A stretch of DNA of 64,000 nt from JAMLHH01 sp964653095. GTDB taxonomy: Bacteria; Bacteroidota; Bacteroidia; Chitinophagales; JADIYW01. A model generated the notes under the pieces. That model was not told the DNA's origin and made no database searches. It worked only from the letters and a program-made list of their open reading frames with translations. A program made the translations under genes and the position numbers. Location: assembly GCA_964653095.1 (NCBI GenBank), contig CAZZEH010000002.1, positions 62,001-126,000 of the forward strand, written 5' to 3'. This document shows, piece by piece, positions 32,878-41,956 of this stretch. The first letter of the stretch is position 1. Each line of letters starts with the position of its first letter.

Positions 32878-32911
32878 CATTTGAGTTTGGTCAATCTTTC
32901 AAAATTTAACA

Positions 32912-32931
32912 TTACAATGCATGCATTGTAA
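32912..32931. promoter_or_regulatory. Candidate operator TTACAATGCATGCATTGTAA before the PF10118 gene
   Basis: A perfect 20-bp palindrome lies 19 bp upstream of the ATG at 32951. Its inner 14 bases are identical to the palindrome before the acyl-CoA dehydrogenase pair at 7284-7297. Its position so close to the start suits a repressor site that blocks transcription. Confidence 0.6.
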
Positions 32932-32950
32932 GTGAAAAAGGAGTATGTTT

Positions 32951-33835
32951 ATGGAAACAAAACTAAAAATTATGGAAGCTGTAGTAGATCAAATTAAAGT
33001 TAGAAACGTCGATTTTAAGTTTGACGAAGTTTCTAAGCATTGGGTTTTGAACAATCCAATTTTAACACACTTTATTAACAGTATGAATATAGTCTTCCCG
33101 GAAGGAGAAAGATTTTTTATACGAAGTGTGCGTAAGTATTCTAAACTGGCTAAAGACCCGCAACTGAAGCGCGACATCAGAGGTTTTTGCGGTCAGGAAG
33201 GCATACACGCCAGAGAGCATGAGAAATTTTGGGAAGTCATGGAAGATCAGGGTTTGGAACCATACAAATTTGCTACTTTCTTAAATAAAACTGCATTTGG
33301 AGGTGAATATGCCTTGGAAAAACTAATTGTCAAAGGACTTAATGCTATATCTCCTGACTTGGGAGATAAAATGACCTTGTCACTGACTGCGGCATTAGAA
33401 CATTATACGGCTATGATTGCCAATGCGGTATTCCATGAGCCAATCGCTACCAATGATAATATGGCACCTCAAATGCTTGAATTGCTACACTGGCATGCTG
33501 CAGAAGAAATAGAGCATAAAGCGGTAAGTTATGATTTGTTACAGGTGGTGGATGACAATTATTATTTAAGAATCTCTGGAATGGGGCTGGCCACAATTGC
33601 CCTGTGGGGATATTTGGGATTAGGACAGCTGTATTTTATATCGAAAGATGAAGATGTCAGCATTGTTAAGATTCCCGCTCAGGCATACGAGTTTTTCACT
33701 ACCATAGTGTTGGGCGAAATAGGAAAAGGAATTGCCCGAAACTTCTTCAGCTACTTCAAAAGAGATTTCCATCCGAAAGATATTGATGACAGCTACCTGG
33801 CGGAAGAGTTTTTCTCTGACAAAGCCTATGCATAA
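32951..33835 (+). CDS. Predicted metal-dependent hydrolase (PF10118 family)
   Basis: The 294-residue product fits the family PF10118, ferritin-like helical proteins thought to bind two metals. Helical segments carry RGFCGQEGIHAREHEKFWE (about residues 78-96) and MLELLHWHAAEEIEHKAVSYDL (about 176-197); their Glu and His residues, EGIHAREH and HWHAAEEIEHK, are the likely metal ligands. One membrane-like segment occurs near 215-235. ATG at 32951 is preferred over 32945, because the AGGAG at 32939-32943 then has a normal seven-base spacing. The reaction is unknown. The shared operator palindrome links it to acyl-CoA catabolism. Confidence 0.8.
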   Translation: METKLKIMEAVVDQIKVRNVDFKFDEVSKHWVLNNPILTHFINSMNIVFPEGERFFIRSVRKYSKLAKDPQLKRDIRGFCGQEGIHAREHEKFWEVMEDQGLEPYKFATFLNKTAFGGEYALEKLIVKGLNAISPDLGDKMTLSLTAALEHYTAMIANAVFHEPIATNDNMAPQMLELLHWHAAEEIEHKAVSYDLLQVVDDNYYLRISGMGLATIALWGYLGLGQLYFISKDEDVSIVKIPAQAYEFFTTIVLGEIGKGIARNFFSYFKRDFHPKDIDDSYLAEEFFSDKAYA

Positions 33836-33863
33836 TTTGAAGGTTAAAATATTGATTTTAAAT

Positions 33864-33891
33864 GGGTTGCCAGATTAGGCAGCCCTTTTTT
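33864..33891 (+). terminator. Terminator after the PF10118 gene
   Basis: GGGTTGCC (33864-33871) pairs with GGCAGCCC (33878-33885) with one G-T pair, followed by six T. Confidence 0.88.
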
Positions 33892-34113
33892 CTTGTTTCG
33901 ATGAGGTCGATATTGCGTGCAATACAATTTTTTGCAAAAAATGACGTTGTGTGAATAACTGCTTAATCAGGATTTAATTTAAAACTGATTTTCGGGATTA
34001 AAAAAAATGTTGATAGTAGTGGTTTAAAAAGCTTTTGTTTAGTTATTGTTAAGAAAACTTGTAACTTAAACCAAGAATTTATTTTTGATTAAAAAATAGT
34101 AAGCTGAAAGATT

Positions 34114-34767
34114 ATGGTAAGCCGTTTTCACTTAATTACACAGGATTTAAAGAACTTCTCCCATATTGAACAAATAAAAACGGCCTGTGAAAATGGAGCA
34201 AAATGTATCCAGTTAAGAGCAAAAAATAAAAATTATAATGATTGGATAAAAATTGCCAGCGAATCAATCCGAATTTGCAGGCAACATGGTGTAAAACTGA
34301 TTATTAATGACAGCGTGCAGGTGGCGCTTGAAATAGATGCCGACGGGGTGCTTTTGGGTAAAGACGATATGCCGATTCATTCTGCCCGATCTCTGTTGGG
34401 ACACGATAAGCTTATAGGCGGAACGGGCAATTCATTTGATGATTTAGTAAGAATTGCGGAAGAAGGTGCCGATTTTGCGGTGATGGGACCTTATAAATTT
34501 ACTCCTACAAAGATGAATTTTAAAAGCCTGCTGGGTATAAATTCATATAAGAAGCTGATGCAGTTTGTAAAAGACAGAAATATTAAACTCCCTATTATCG
34601 CAATTGGAGGAATCAAGCTAAAAGATGTAGAAGAGCTGTTTGACTTGGGAGTACATGGTATAGCTGTCTCATCTGCCGTGTTTTCTTCAGATTCTCCGGC
34701 TCTATCTATAAGTGAGTTTCAGGAGAAAATCGATAAAAAAGTAAACAGCCTTTCTTTCGCTTTGTAA
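34114..34767 (+). CDS. thiE: Thiamine phosphate synthase
   Basis: This 217-residue TIM-barrel enzyme joins the thiazole and pyrimidine halves of thiamine. It shows GAKCIQLRAKNKN (the pyrophosphate-contact QLR site, about 28-40), LIINDSVQVALEIDADGVLLGKDDM, GGTGNSFDDL where most have GxSxH, and the C-terminal phosphate loop IIAIGGIKLKDVEELFDLGVHGIAV. It stands alone, not with other thi genes, and no TPP riboswitch pattern was recognised in the 222 bp before it. A TenI-like regulator would look similar; full catalytic residues favour ThiE. Confidence 0.78.
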   Translation: MVSRFHLITQDLKNFSHIEQIKTACENGAKCIQLRAKNKNYNDWIKIASESIRICRQHGVKLIINDSVQVALEIDADGVLLGKDDMPIHSARSLLGHDKLIGGTGNSFDDLVRIAEEGADFAVMGPYKFTPTKMNFKSLLGINSYKKLMQFVKDRNIKLPIIAIGGIKLKDVEELFDLGVHGIAVSSAVFSSDSPALSISEFQEKIDKKVNSLSFAL

Positions 34768-34850
34768 AAACAGCAAATAATTTTATGAGGGAATCCCTGC
34801 TGATAAGATGCCCAAATTAATACATGAACAATCTTACCTGTTTAAGAAGT

Positions 34851-36173
34851 CTATACCGCTACCTCTTCTTTCACTTCTTGCGTATTTTTGACTTTTTTGG
34901 CCGGTCGGATTATTAGTCTCAGCACCCGATCGTAATTGATGTAATTATACATCCATCCGGTGAAAACTAAAAGCTTGTTTCTGAAACCTACTAACGACAT
35001 CAGGTGTACAAACATCCAAATAACCCAGGCAGGGAAACCGCCGAGAGTAACTGTTTTTCCGGGAAAATCTACTACTGCCTTGTCTCTGCCCACAGTGGCC
35101 ATAGAACCCTTGTCGAAATATTTGAATGCTTTGAGCGGTCTGCCATTTTCTTTATTGACTATATTTTTAGCCAGTAACTTACCCTGTTGGATTGCAACGG
35201 GGGCGACCATCGCATGGCCTCTCGGCAAGGCATCACTAATCATACAGGCAATATCACCAATAGCATAAATATCTTCTTCTCCCTCTATTTCGTTAAAGTC
35301 ATTTACTTTAATTCTGCCGTTTGGCAAATAGGATGATTGATTGAGACCTTTTATTTCCGCACCTTTTACTCCGGCAGTCCAGATTACGGTGTCGGTGTGA
35401 ATTTTATCTCCGTTGGCAAGCTCAAGAATATTATTTTCATAAGACTTAACCGCTGTGTTCAGGTGAACGTTTACATCGAACTTTTTCAGATATTTTTCTG
35501 CCCATTTTTTTGATTTTTCTGACATGGGACCTAAAAGATTACCCATAGCCTCAAATAAATTTACCTCCATCTTGCTGAAGTCTAGCTCCGGATAATCTCT
35601 CGGGAGCATTCTTTTTTTCATTTCCCCGATAGCTCCGGCAAGCTCTACTCCTGTAGGACCTCCGCCCACAATGGATATAGTCATCAGGGAGTGCTTCCTG
35701 CTGCTGTCGTATTCCAGCAGAACCTGCTCGAAATTTTCAATAATAAAACTTCTTAAGTCTAAAGCCTCCGGAATGGATTTTAATGACAGCATTCTTGAAG
35801 TGCTGGATTCCGGAAGATTAAAGAAATTGGTTGTACTGCCGGTTGCAATAACTAAAATATCGTACTTAATCTGACCGATATTGGTATTTAAAAACTTATT
35901 ATCGGTATCTATACTTTCTACTTCTGCCAGTCTGAAAAAGACGTTACCTGCTTTTCGAAGCAGTTTTCTGAGCGGATAAGCTATAGAGGTAGAATCCAAT
36001 CCTCCCGTAGCTACCTGATACAGTAGGGGCTGGAATGTATGATAGTTATGTTTGTCGAGAAGAACTACCTGAAAATTTGATTTTCTAAGGCTTAGAGCCA
36101 TATTCATACCGGCAAATCCTCCGCCGATTATTACAACTCTTTTTTGGGCTGTTTGTGGTATTCTAAGGTTCAT
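34851..36173 (-). CDS. ndh: Type II NADH dehydrogenase (NDH-2) family oxidoreductase
   Basis: This 440-residue FAD protein oxidises NADH and reduces the membrane quinone without pumping protons. Two dinucleotide-binding sites are clear: VVIIGGGFAGMNMAL (about residues 14-28) for FAD and ISIVGGGPTGVELAGAIGEM (about 170) for NADH. The quinone-site and FAD end segment YAIGDIACM lies near 305 and VAIQQGKLLAKNI near 325. The C-terminus has a hydrophobic part (FPAWVIWMFVHLMSLVGFRN) for membrane attachment. Single gene, divergent from the enoyl-CoA isomerase gene over 93 bp. Confidence 0.88.
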   Translation of the reverse strand: MNLRIPQTAQKRVVIIGGGFAGMNMALSLRKSNFQVVLLDKHNYHTFQPLLYQVATGGLDSTSIAYPLRKLLRKAGNVFFRLAEVESIDTDNKFLNTNIGQIKYDILVIATGSTTNFFNLPESSTSRMLSLKSIPEALDLRSFIIENFEQVLLEYDSSRKHSLMTISIVGGGPTGVELAGAIGEMKKRMLPRDYPELDFSKMEVNLFEAMGNLLGPMSEKSKKWAEKYLKKFDVNVHLNTAVKSYENNILELANGDKIHTDTVIWTAGVKGAEIKGLNQSSYLPNGRIKVNDFNEIEGEEDIYAIGDIACMISDALPRGHAMVAPVAIQQGKLLAKNIVNKENGRPLKAFKYFDKGSMATVGRDKAVVDFPGKTVTLGGFPAWVIWMFVHLMSLVGFRNKLLVFTGWMYNYINYDRVLRLIIRPAKKVKNTQEVKEEVAV

Positions 36174-36247
36174 GGCTTCAATTTTATTATATAATTCAAA
36201 ATAGCCGGAATTGTTAAAGGAATTCGAATTAAAATGATAATATTTAC

Positions 36248-36255
36248 AAACGTTT
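36248..36255. promoter_or_regulatory. Weak operator-like core AAACGTTT before the enoyl-CoA isomerase gene
   Basis: The 8-bp palindrome is the core of the CAAACGTTTG sites at 15010-15029 and 54725-54734. It is 12 bp before the ATG at 36267. Flanks do not extend the symmetry (left CA, right AA), so this member is uncertain. Confidence 0.35.
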
Positions 36256-36266
36256 AACTTACAGAC

Positions 36267-37034
36267 ATGATTATGGAAACATTGACGCTCGAAAAGAAAA
36301 AAGATTACGTTGTAATGACATTAGATCGCGGTAAATCGAATCCGATGAACTTTCAAATGCTGACAGAAATTATTCAGACACTAAAAGATTTAAAACACGA
36401 TTCTGTTGTGAAAGGGCTTATTATTACCGGAAAGGAAAATTTCTATTCTGCCGGACTGGATTTGCCTGAAATAATTACTTACGACCGTGAAAAGACCAGA
36501 GATTTTTGGAGAGGTTTCATGGAGTTAATCTCTGAGTTAGTTTCTTTTCCCAAACCTCTGGTTGCATCCATAACCGGTCATGCACCTGCGGGAGGTTGTA
36601 TCGTAGCTATTTCGTGTGATTACAGAGTCATGGCAGAAGGAAATTATAAAATAGGATTGAATGAAGTGCCGGTTGGTATCATTGTACCCCGACATGTGTA
36701 CGACCTGTATGCATTTTGGCTCGGATCGCATAACGCTTACCAATTTTTGTTGGAGGGAAAATTGATGAATCCACAAAAAGCTTTGGAAGCAGGTCTGGTG
36801 GATGAAGTAGTACCGGCTGAAATGACATTGGAAGCTGCCGAGAAAAAGTTAGCTCAGTATTTAAGCTATAATCAGGAAACTTGGCGCGCTTCAAAATATA
36901 ATATGAGAAGAAATTTAATAGAGAAAGTGTCTGCTTATGATGAAGCGATGATAGATAGAGTAATAGAACATTGGTTTAGCCCCAAAACTCAACAAATCTT
37001 AAACGGTTTTGTGGCCATGCTAAAAAAGAAATAG
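36267..37034 (+). CDS. Delta3,delta2-enoyl-CoA isomerase-like crotonase
   Basis: This 255-residue crotonase-fold protein resembles the mitochondrial isomerase ECI1 more than hydratases. The CoA/oxyanion segments are FYSAGLDLPEI (about 60-70) and ITGHAPAGGCIVAISCDYRVM (about 104-124), and the key Glu lies in KIGLNEVPVGIIVP (about 138). The PAGGC and IGLNE forms are those of ECI1. It would move the double bond of unsaturated acyl-CoA to allow beta-oxidation to go on. ATG 36267 and 36273 are both possible. It is followed by the PorP gene with a 43-bp gap but seems functionally separate. Confidence 0.82.
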   Translation: MIMETLTLEKKKDYVVMTLDRGKSNPMNFQMLTEIIQTLKDLKHDSVVKGLIITGKENFYSAGLDLPEIITYDREKTRDFWRGFMELISELVSFPKPLVASITGHAPAGGCIVAISCDYRVMAEGNYKIGLNEVPVGIIVPRHVYDLYAFWLGSHNAYQFLLEGKLMNPQKALEAGLVDEVVPAEMTLEAAEKKLAQYLSYNQETWRASKYNMRRNLIEKVSAYDEAMIDRVIEHWFSPKTQQILNGFVAMLKKK

Positions 37035-37077
37035 TTAGTTTTGTCCCGTTCATGAAGTATTTTTTTCTTATTTAAAC

Positions 37078-38034
37078 ATGTCCTGTAGAGCAAAGAGTGT
37101 TTTTATCTTGATTTTTGTGGTCGGAATACTTCCGACATTTTCGGCTTTTGCTCAACAGACATCTCTGTTTTCAAGTTATTACTGGAACGAGCAGTTTTAT
37201 AATCCTGCATACGTCGGCAGCAAAGATATGTTGCATATTCAGGTTCTGAATCGGATTCAGTGGGTCGGAATAGACGGAGCTCCCAACACTTTAAGTGCTT
37301 CTTTGCATTCTCCCTTTGCTAAAGATAATGTTGCCTTGGGAGTAAATTTTTATCACGACAGAATAGGTGCATTATCATCAAATGGATTGACAGTCCAGTA
37401 TGCTTACAGATTGAAATTTAAGGACGATAAGTACAAGCTTTCTTTTGGATTGCAAGGCGGTGCGGAATTTAGAAATCTTCAGTCTTCCAAATTGTCGGCC
37501 GGAGACGGAATACCGGACAATGTTGACCCTTCAAAATTTGAAAAAAGCTGGATCCCCGTTTTTGGCACCGGAATATATTTTTACAGTGATCGATTTTCTT
37601 TGGGTTGGGGGATTCCCCAGCTGCTTCCCAAAACTATGTTTAAGGATAATAAATGGGGTATTCAACCTGAGTTTCAGATGTTTTTTTCCGGGGCATATCA
37701 GTTTGATGTAACCAATCAGTTTAAATTATTGCCGATAACTGCCATTCGTGTCATTCAAAATCAAAAAACTCAGGCAGAATTTAATCTGAATGGTATTTTT
37801 TACGATAAAGTTCTTGCCGGATTTGGTATCCGCACAGATAAGTCTATAGCCTTTATGGGACAGTATATCCATAGTTTTAGCGGAAATAAAAAAATGAATA
37901 TTGGTTACTCTTATGACATGTCCTGGCGGGGTATTCGTCCTTCAAATTCGGGATCGCATGAAATCTTAATTTCATTCGGATTACCTAAGAAAAACACTTC
38001 ATATATCGAGTATAAAAGCCCAAGATATTTTTGA
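37078..38034 (+). CDS. PorP/SprF-family type IX secretion outer-membrane protein
   Basis: This 318-residue protein has a signal sequence (VFILIFVVGILPTFSAFAQ) and then the PorP/SprF pattern SLFSSYYWNEQFYNPAYVGS, RIQWVGIDGAPNTLSASLHSPF and alternating beta strands of a small barrel up to the C-terminal SHEILISFGLP. Members tether gliding adhesins or work with the T9SS core. The stop codon shares a base with the start of the next gene (TGATG), so the PorP and OmpA proteins are translationally coupled and probably form a complex. A longer PorP homologue fused to OmpA is at 16470. Confidence 0.9.
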   Translation: MSCRAKSVFILIFVVGILPTFSAFAQQTSLFSSYYWNEQFYNPAYVGSKDMLHIQVLNRIQWVGIDGAPNTLSASLHSPFAKDNVALGVNFYHDRIGALSSNGLTVQYAYRLKFKDDKYKLSFGLQGGAEFRNLQSSKLSAGDGIPDNVDPSKFEKSWIPVFGTGIYFYSDRFSLGWGIPQLLPKTMFKDNKWGIQPEFQMFFSGAYQFDVTNQFKLLPITAIRVIQNQKTQAEFNLNGIFYDKVLAGFGIRTDKSIAFMGQYIHSFSGNKKMNIGYSYDMSWRGIRPSNSGSHEILISFGLPKKNTSYIEYKSPRYF

Positions 38035-40226
38035 TGAAAAAACTTCTCCTGATACTATTAGTATTCATTTGGAATTGCTCAGGTCTGCATGCTCAGCATG
38101 AAATCAGGCAACAGGCATTAAACAGCTTTAATACTGCCAATTATTATTCCTCAATAAAGAGTCTGCTCAAACTTGAAGAAAGCGGTCTTGGAGATTTTGA
38201 AACCCGAATTCTTCTTGCTAAGTCTTACTATGCACAGCGTGAGTTTAAATCAGCGCTTTTGTGGCTGCAAAAGGCGCGGGAAATAAACAGTTTTTCGCCA
38301 AAGTATAATGAATTATACGCAGACTTACTCAAAATATCCGGAGATTATCAGAGTGCAGACTCTATTTATGAAACACTTGGAGAGTCTGTTGAATTTAAAC
38401 ATTCCAATCAACTTCAACACATTTCTTCGTCCGAATTTGAAGTTTATGAAATACCGAAATTTAACACCAAAGGAGACGAATTTGCACCGACATACTATAG
38501 AGATGGCATCATTTATATTGGAAATTCTAACAAAAAGAAAAATAATTACCCGTGGAATAACAGAGCCTGGCTTCGCCCGTTTTATCTCCCTTATAAACCC
38601 TTGGGTGGCGAGAAAGGTACTCCGTCTGTTTTAAAAATACCTAAAACAAAGAAATATCATGTAGGAACAATTTCATTCACAAGAGGTGGAAGTACGGCTA
38701 TTTTTTCTAAAAATCAGACAGAAGGGAAAAAACGTAAAAATAAGACTTCCGCTTTAGGACTGTACATAAGTAAAAGAAAAAGAGGTAAATGGGGGAAACC
38801 GGAATCTTTGTCGCTAAACAATTCCGGATATTCTGTTTCACATCCGGCATTAAGTGCCAGTAAAATGGAAATGTTCTTTGTATCGGATATGCCGGGAGGC
38901 TATGGAGGTACGGATATTTATTTTGCAAGATATACGAATGGCAAATGGTCTGAACCCATTAATTTGGGACCGGAAGTTAATACGGATAAAGATGAGATGT
39001 TTCCTTTTGTCCATCAGGATGGCACTTTATATTTTGCTTCCGACGGACATCCGGGATATGGCGGATTGGATATTTTTTCTACTAAATATATTGGCGGGAC
39101 TTGGAGTACACCTATGAATTTAGGACAAAATGTAAACTCAAGCTATGATGATTTTGGATTAGTTTTGGATAGAAAAAAGAATAGCGGCTATTTTAGTTCC
39201 AATCGATTGGGAGGGCAAGGGAGCGATGACATCTACAGGTTGAAATCTTTGAATGAGAGCATAAAGTATAGAGGTGTAGTCATTGACAGTGTGACAGCGC
39301 ACCCTTTATCAAACGTAATTATAACTACAAGTTATAATAATAGTGTTCAGAGTTATTTTTATACGGATGAAAGAGGAGAGTATGAGTTCTTCTTAAATAG
39401 TGAATTGGAAGAAGCTTCTGTACATTTTGGACTTAAGGGATATTTCCCGGTAGAGGAATCGCTTAGTTTAGACAGAGATGAAGTTGTGATAAACGTTAAA
39501 CTACAACCGGTCAAACTAAATAGTGGTTTTATCATTCCCAATTTATATTACGATTTTGACAGCACTAAATTAAAAGAATTAGCAAAAAAGGAATTGACTA
39601 AGTTAGCCGCCTTATTAAAAGAGAATTCTGATTGGATTGTTGAAATTGGTTCACACACAGATAGCAGGGCAAGTGTGACTTATAATCAGAAGTTATCAGA
39701 AGAAAGAGCAAAAAGTGTAGTGACTTTTTTAGTTCAGAATGGGATAAAGGCTTCAAGATTAGTGGCAAAGGGATATGGCGAAAGTCAGTTATTGAACCAT
39801 TGTACGGATGGAATCAAGTGTGATGAAACTGAACATGCAATCAACAGGCGTACAGAAATTAAACTGATAGGTTTTGATCGTTTTGATGAAACTGTTGCCG
39901 ATAAACAGAGCATAACTGAGGAAGTGTCCATACCCGCAGTTCAGGACTTAGTTTACAGAATTCAGCTTGGAATATATAGAGATTCAACTTATGCTTTTGA
40001 TGAAAAAATATATGAGCTGGGCTTGATAGAAGTTGAGCAGTTAAAAGGAGAAAGAGGATTTCGATTTTACCTCGGTTCATTTAATCGCGGGCGTTCTGCA
40101 CGGGAACAATTAAATAAAGTACAGGAAATAGGGCCTAAGGATGCGTTTTTAGTGGCGTTTTATCAGGGTACCCGAATTTCCTTAAAGGAGGCAGAGTATA
40201 TTGAGAACCAAAGAGAGAAAGAGTGA
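38034..40226 (+). CDS. OmpA-family protein with PD40 propeller and SPOR domain (PorE-like)
   Basis: The 730-residue product has a signal peptide (LLLILLVFIWNCSGLHAQ), TPR-like helices (about 20-110), a PD40/WD40-like propeller (about 150-400; FFVSDMPGGYGGTDIYFA, LYFASDGHPGYGGLDIF), a carboxypeptidase-regulatory-like beta sandwich (about 405-490), an OmpA peptidoglycan-binding domain (about 500-620; SHTDSRASVTYNQKLSEER) and a SPOR domain at the end (VYRIQLGIYRDS to FLVAFY). The TPR-PD40-CRD-OmpA order is that of PorE of the type IX system; SPOR is an addition that binds denuded glycan. ATG at 38034 is used, overlapping the PorP stop. Confidence 0.88.
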   Translation: MKKLLLILLVFIWNCSGLHAQHEIRQQALNSFNTANYYSSIKSLLKLEESGLGDFETRILLAKSYYAQREFKSALLWLQKAREINSFSPKYNELYADLLKISGDYQSADSIYETLGESVEFKHSNQLQHISSSEFEVYEIPKFNTKGDEFAPTYYRDGIIYIGNSNKKKNNYPWNNRAWLRPFYLPYKPLGGEKGTPSVLKIPKTKKYHVGTISFTRGGSTAIFSKNQTEGKKRKNKTSALGLYISKRKRGKWGKPESLSLNNSGYSVSHPALSASKMEMFFVSDMPGGYGGTDIYFARYTNGKWSEPINLGPEVNTDKDEMFPFVHQDGTLYFASDGHPGYGGLDIFSTKYIGGTWSTPMNLGQNVNSSYDDFGLVLDRKKNSGYFSSNRLGGQGSDDIYRLKSLNESIKYRGVVIDSVTAHPLSNVIITTSYNNSVQSYFYTDERGEYEFFLNSELEEASVHFGLKGYFPVEESLSLDRDEVVINVKLQPVKLNSGFIIPNLYYDFDSTKLKELAKKELTKLAALLKENSDWIVEIGSHTDSRASVTYNQKLSEERAKSVVTFLVQNGIKASRLVAKGYGESQLLNHCTDGIKCDETEHAINRRTEIKLIGFDRFDETVADKQSITEEVSIPAVQDLVYRIQLGIYRDSTYAFDEKIYELGLIEVEQLKGERGFRFYLGSFNRGRSAREQLNKVQEIGPKDAFLVAFYQGTRISLKEAEYIENQREKE

Positions 40227-40243
40227 GTCTTTCTGAGAATAAA

Positions 40244-41146
40244 TCAGCTGCTTTGTTCTACCAAATCTAAAATTCTTTCTAAATCGGCTGCGGAATAAAA
40301 AGGGATTAAAATCTCTCCTTTATCTTCTTTGCCTTTTTTGATTCGAACCTTTGTTTCCAAGGCATTCATGAACCTGTCCTGTATGTTTTTATAGGCAGTG
40401 GGCAGTTGCTTAGAAGCCGTTTTGACGGGTTGTTTGGATTCCTGTTTTTTAAGTGTCCGAACCAGCTCTTCTGTTTTTCGTACAGACAATCCTTTTGACT
40501 CTACTTCTTTGAATGCATAGAGTTGTTTATCGATTTCTTCAATTGAAATTAAAGCTCTCGCATGTCCCATGCTGATCGTTCTGTTTTTGAGAGCCTGTTG
40601 TATTTCAGGTGGAAGTTTCAGCAGTCTGAGATAATTTGTGACAGTGGAGCGATCTTTTCCGAGTCTGTCGCCCAGAGTTTCGTGAGTCAAATCACACTCA
40701 TCAATTAGGCGTTTATAGTTAATGGAGATTTCCATTGCGTTCAGGTCTTCGCGCTGAATGTTTTCTATCAGAGCAATTTCCAATGATTCCTGATCATTAA
40801 TTTCTCTTACATAGGCAGGAATAACGGTCAGTCCGGCCAGTTTGGAAGCTCTTAGTCTCCTTTCTCCGGCTACCAGCTGGAATTTTTTCGGCCCGATTTT
40901 TCTTACGGTAATGGGTTGAATAACGCCATGTACTTTGATCGATTTAGACAAATCATCGAGGGCTTCTTCATTAAAATCCGATCTTGGCTGGAATGGATTC
41001 ACTTCAATTGCGTCCAGAGAAATATTGGAAACAGTATTAATAATGGAATCAATATCCTGCTCATTAATTTTTATAACCTCACTGTCTTCTCCCATATCTG
41101 AGAGAAGTGCCCGAATACCGCTTCCAACAAATTTCTTTTTTGCCAT
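40244..41146 (-). CDS. parB: Chromosome partitioning protein ParB
   Basis: This 300-residue DNA- and CTP-binding protein has the ParB N-domain with the arginine motif AGERRLRASKLAG (about residues 88-100) and ENIQREDLNAMEIS (about 123), then the helix-turn-helix domain (LTHETLGDRLGKDRSTVTNYLRL, read in two helices) and a C-terminal dimerisation part. It would load at parS sites and spread. It follows parA by three bases in an operon. No parS (TGTTTCACGTGAAACA-like) site was noticed nearby. Confidence 0.93.
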   Translation of the reverse strand: MAKKKFVGSGIRALLSDMGEDSEVIKINEQDIDSIINTVSNISLDAIEVNPFQPRSDFNEEALDDLSKSIKVHGVIQPITVRKIGPKKFQLVAGERRLRASKLAGLTVIPAYVREINDQESLEIALIENIQREDLNAMEISINYKRLIDECDLTHETLGDRLGKDRSTVTNYLRLLKLPPEIQQALKNRTISMGHARALISIEEIDKQLYAFKEVESKGLSVRKTEELVRTLKKQESKQPVKTASKQLPTAYKNIQDRFMNALETKVRIKKGKEDKGEILIPFYSAADLERILDLVEQSS

Positions 41147-41149
41147 AGT

Positions 41150-41953
41150 TTAATTTAGTTCAGCCTGATTATTTCCTGCAACAGGTATCAGGTCATTGGA
41201 TTGTAAAATTTCCTGAGCCAAATTTAAATAATTGACGGCACCTTTACAATCGGCATCATATAATATCACAGGTGTACGCATACTTTGAGCTTCACCTAAT
41301 CTTGTGTTTCTGTGAATAATAGTTTTAAAAACACTGTCTCCAAACCTGCGTCTGACTTCCTGCACGACCTGATTAGAAAGATTGAGACGCATGTCGTACA
41401 TAGTGAGCAGGATACCTTCTATTTCGAGTTTTGTGTTGAGTCTTGACTGAACGATTTTAATTGTATTTAAAAGTTTCCCAAGCCCTTCAAGAGCAAAAAA
41501 TTCACATTGAACCGGAATCATGACAGAGTCAGAGGCCGTTAAGGCATTAACTGTTATCAGACCTAATGAAGGTGAGCAGTCTATGATAATAAAGTCAAAA
41601 TCATCCTGTATAGGTTCAAGCATCATTTTCATGATATATTCTCTGTTGGGATGATTAATTAGCTCTATTTCAGCCCCAACTAAGTCGAGATGTGAGGGGA
41701 TTAGAAACAAATTTGGCGTTTCCGTTTCCAAGACTATATCCTTGACCGGTTTCTCTTCTATCAGGCACTCGTACAAGCTGACTTTTATGGACTTAGGGTC
41801 GTGACCGCTGCCGCTGGTACTGTTGGCCTGAGGGTCTGCATCGACCAATAGAGTTTTGTATTCTAAAACTGCCAGGCTTGCCGCCAAATTTATGGCTGTA
41901 GTAGTTTTCCCCACCCCGCCTTTCTGATTGGCTATACTGATTATTTTCCCCAT
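41150..41953 (-). CDS. parA: Chromosome partitioning ATPase ParA (Soj)
   Basis: This 267-residue Walker-type ATPase has the deviant Walker A KGGVGKTTTAINLA (about residues 11-24), the Walker A' strand LLVDADPQANST and the B motif FIIIDCSPSLGLITVNAL. There is no N-terminal HTH, so it is the short chromosomal Soj type. With ParB it segregates origin regions, which hints that the window may lie within reach of the replication origin (inference). The start is three bases from the MBL-fold hydrolase stop, so three genes form one operon. Confidence 0.94.
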   Translation of the reverse strand: MGKIISIANQKGGVGKTTTAINLAASLAVLEYKTLLVDADPQANSTSGSGHDPKSIKVSLYECLIEEKPVKDIVLETETPNLFLIPSHLDLVGAEIELINHPNREYIMKMMLEPIQDDFDFIIIDCSPSLGLITVNALTASDSVMIPVQCEFFALEGLGKLLNTIKIVQSRLNTKLEIEGILLTMYDMRLNLSNQVVQEVRRRFGDSVFKTIIHRNTRLGEAQSMRTPVILYDADCKGAVNYLNLAQEILQSNDLIPVAGNNQAELN

Positions 41954-41956
41954 GTT

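Noticed and set aside
33892..34113. TPP riboswitch before thiE
   Set aside because: The conserved CUGAGA and ACCUGA segments of a TPP riboswitch are not seen in this gap.
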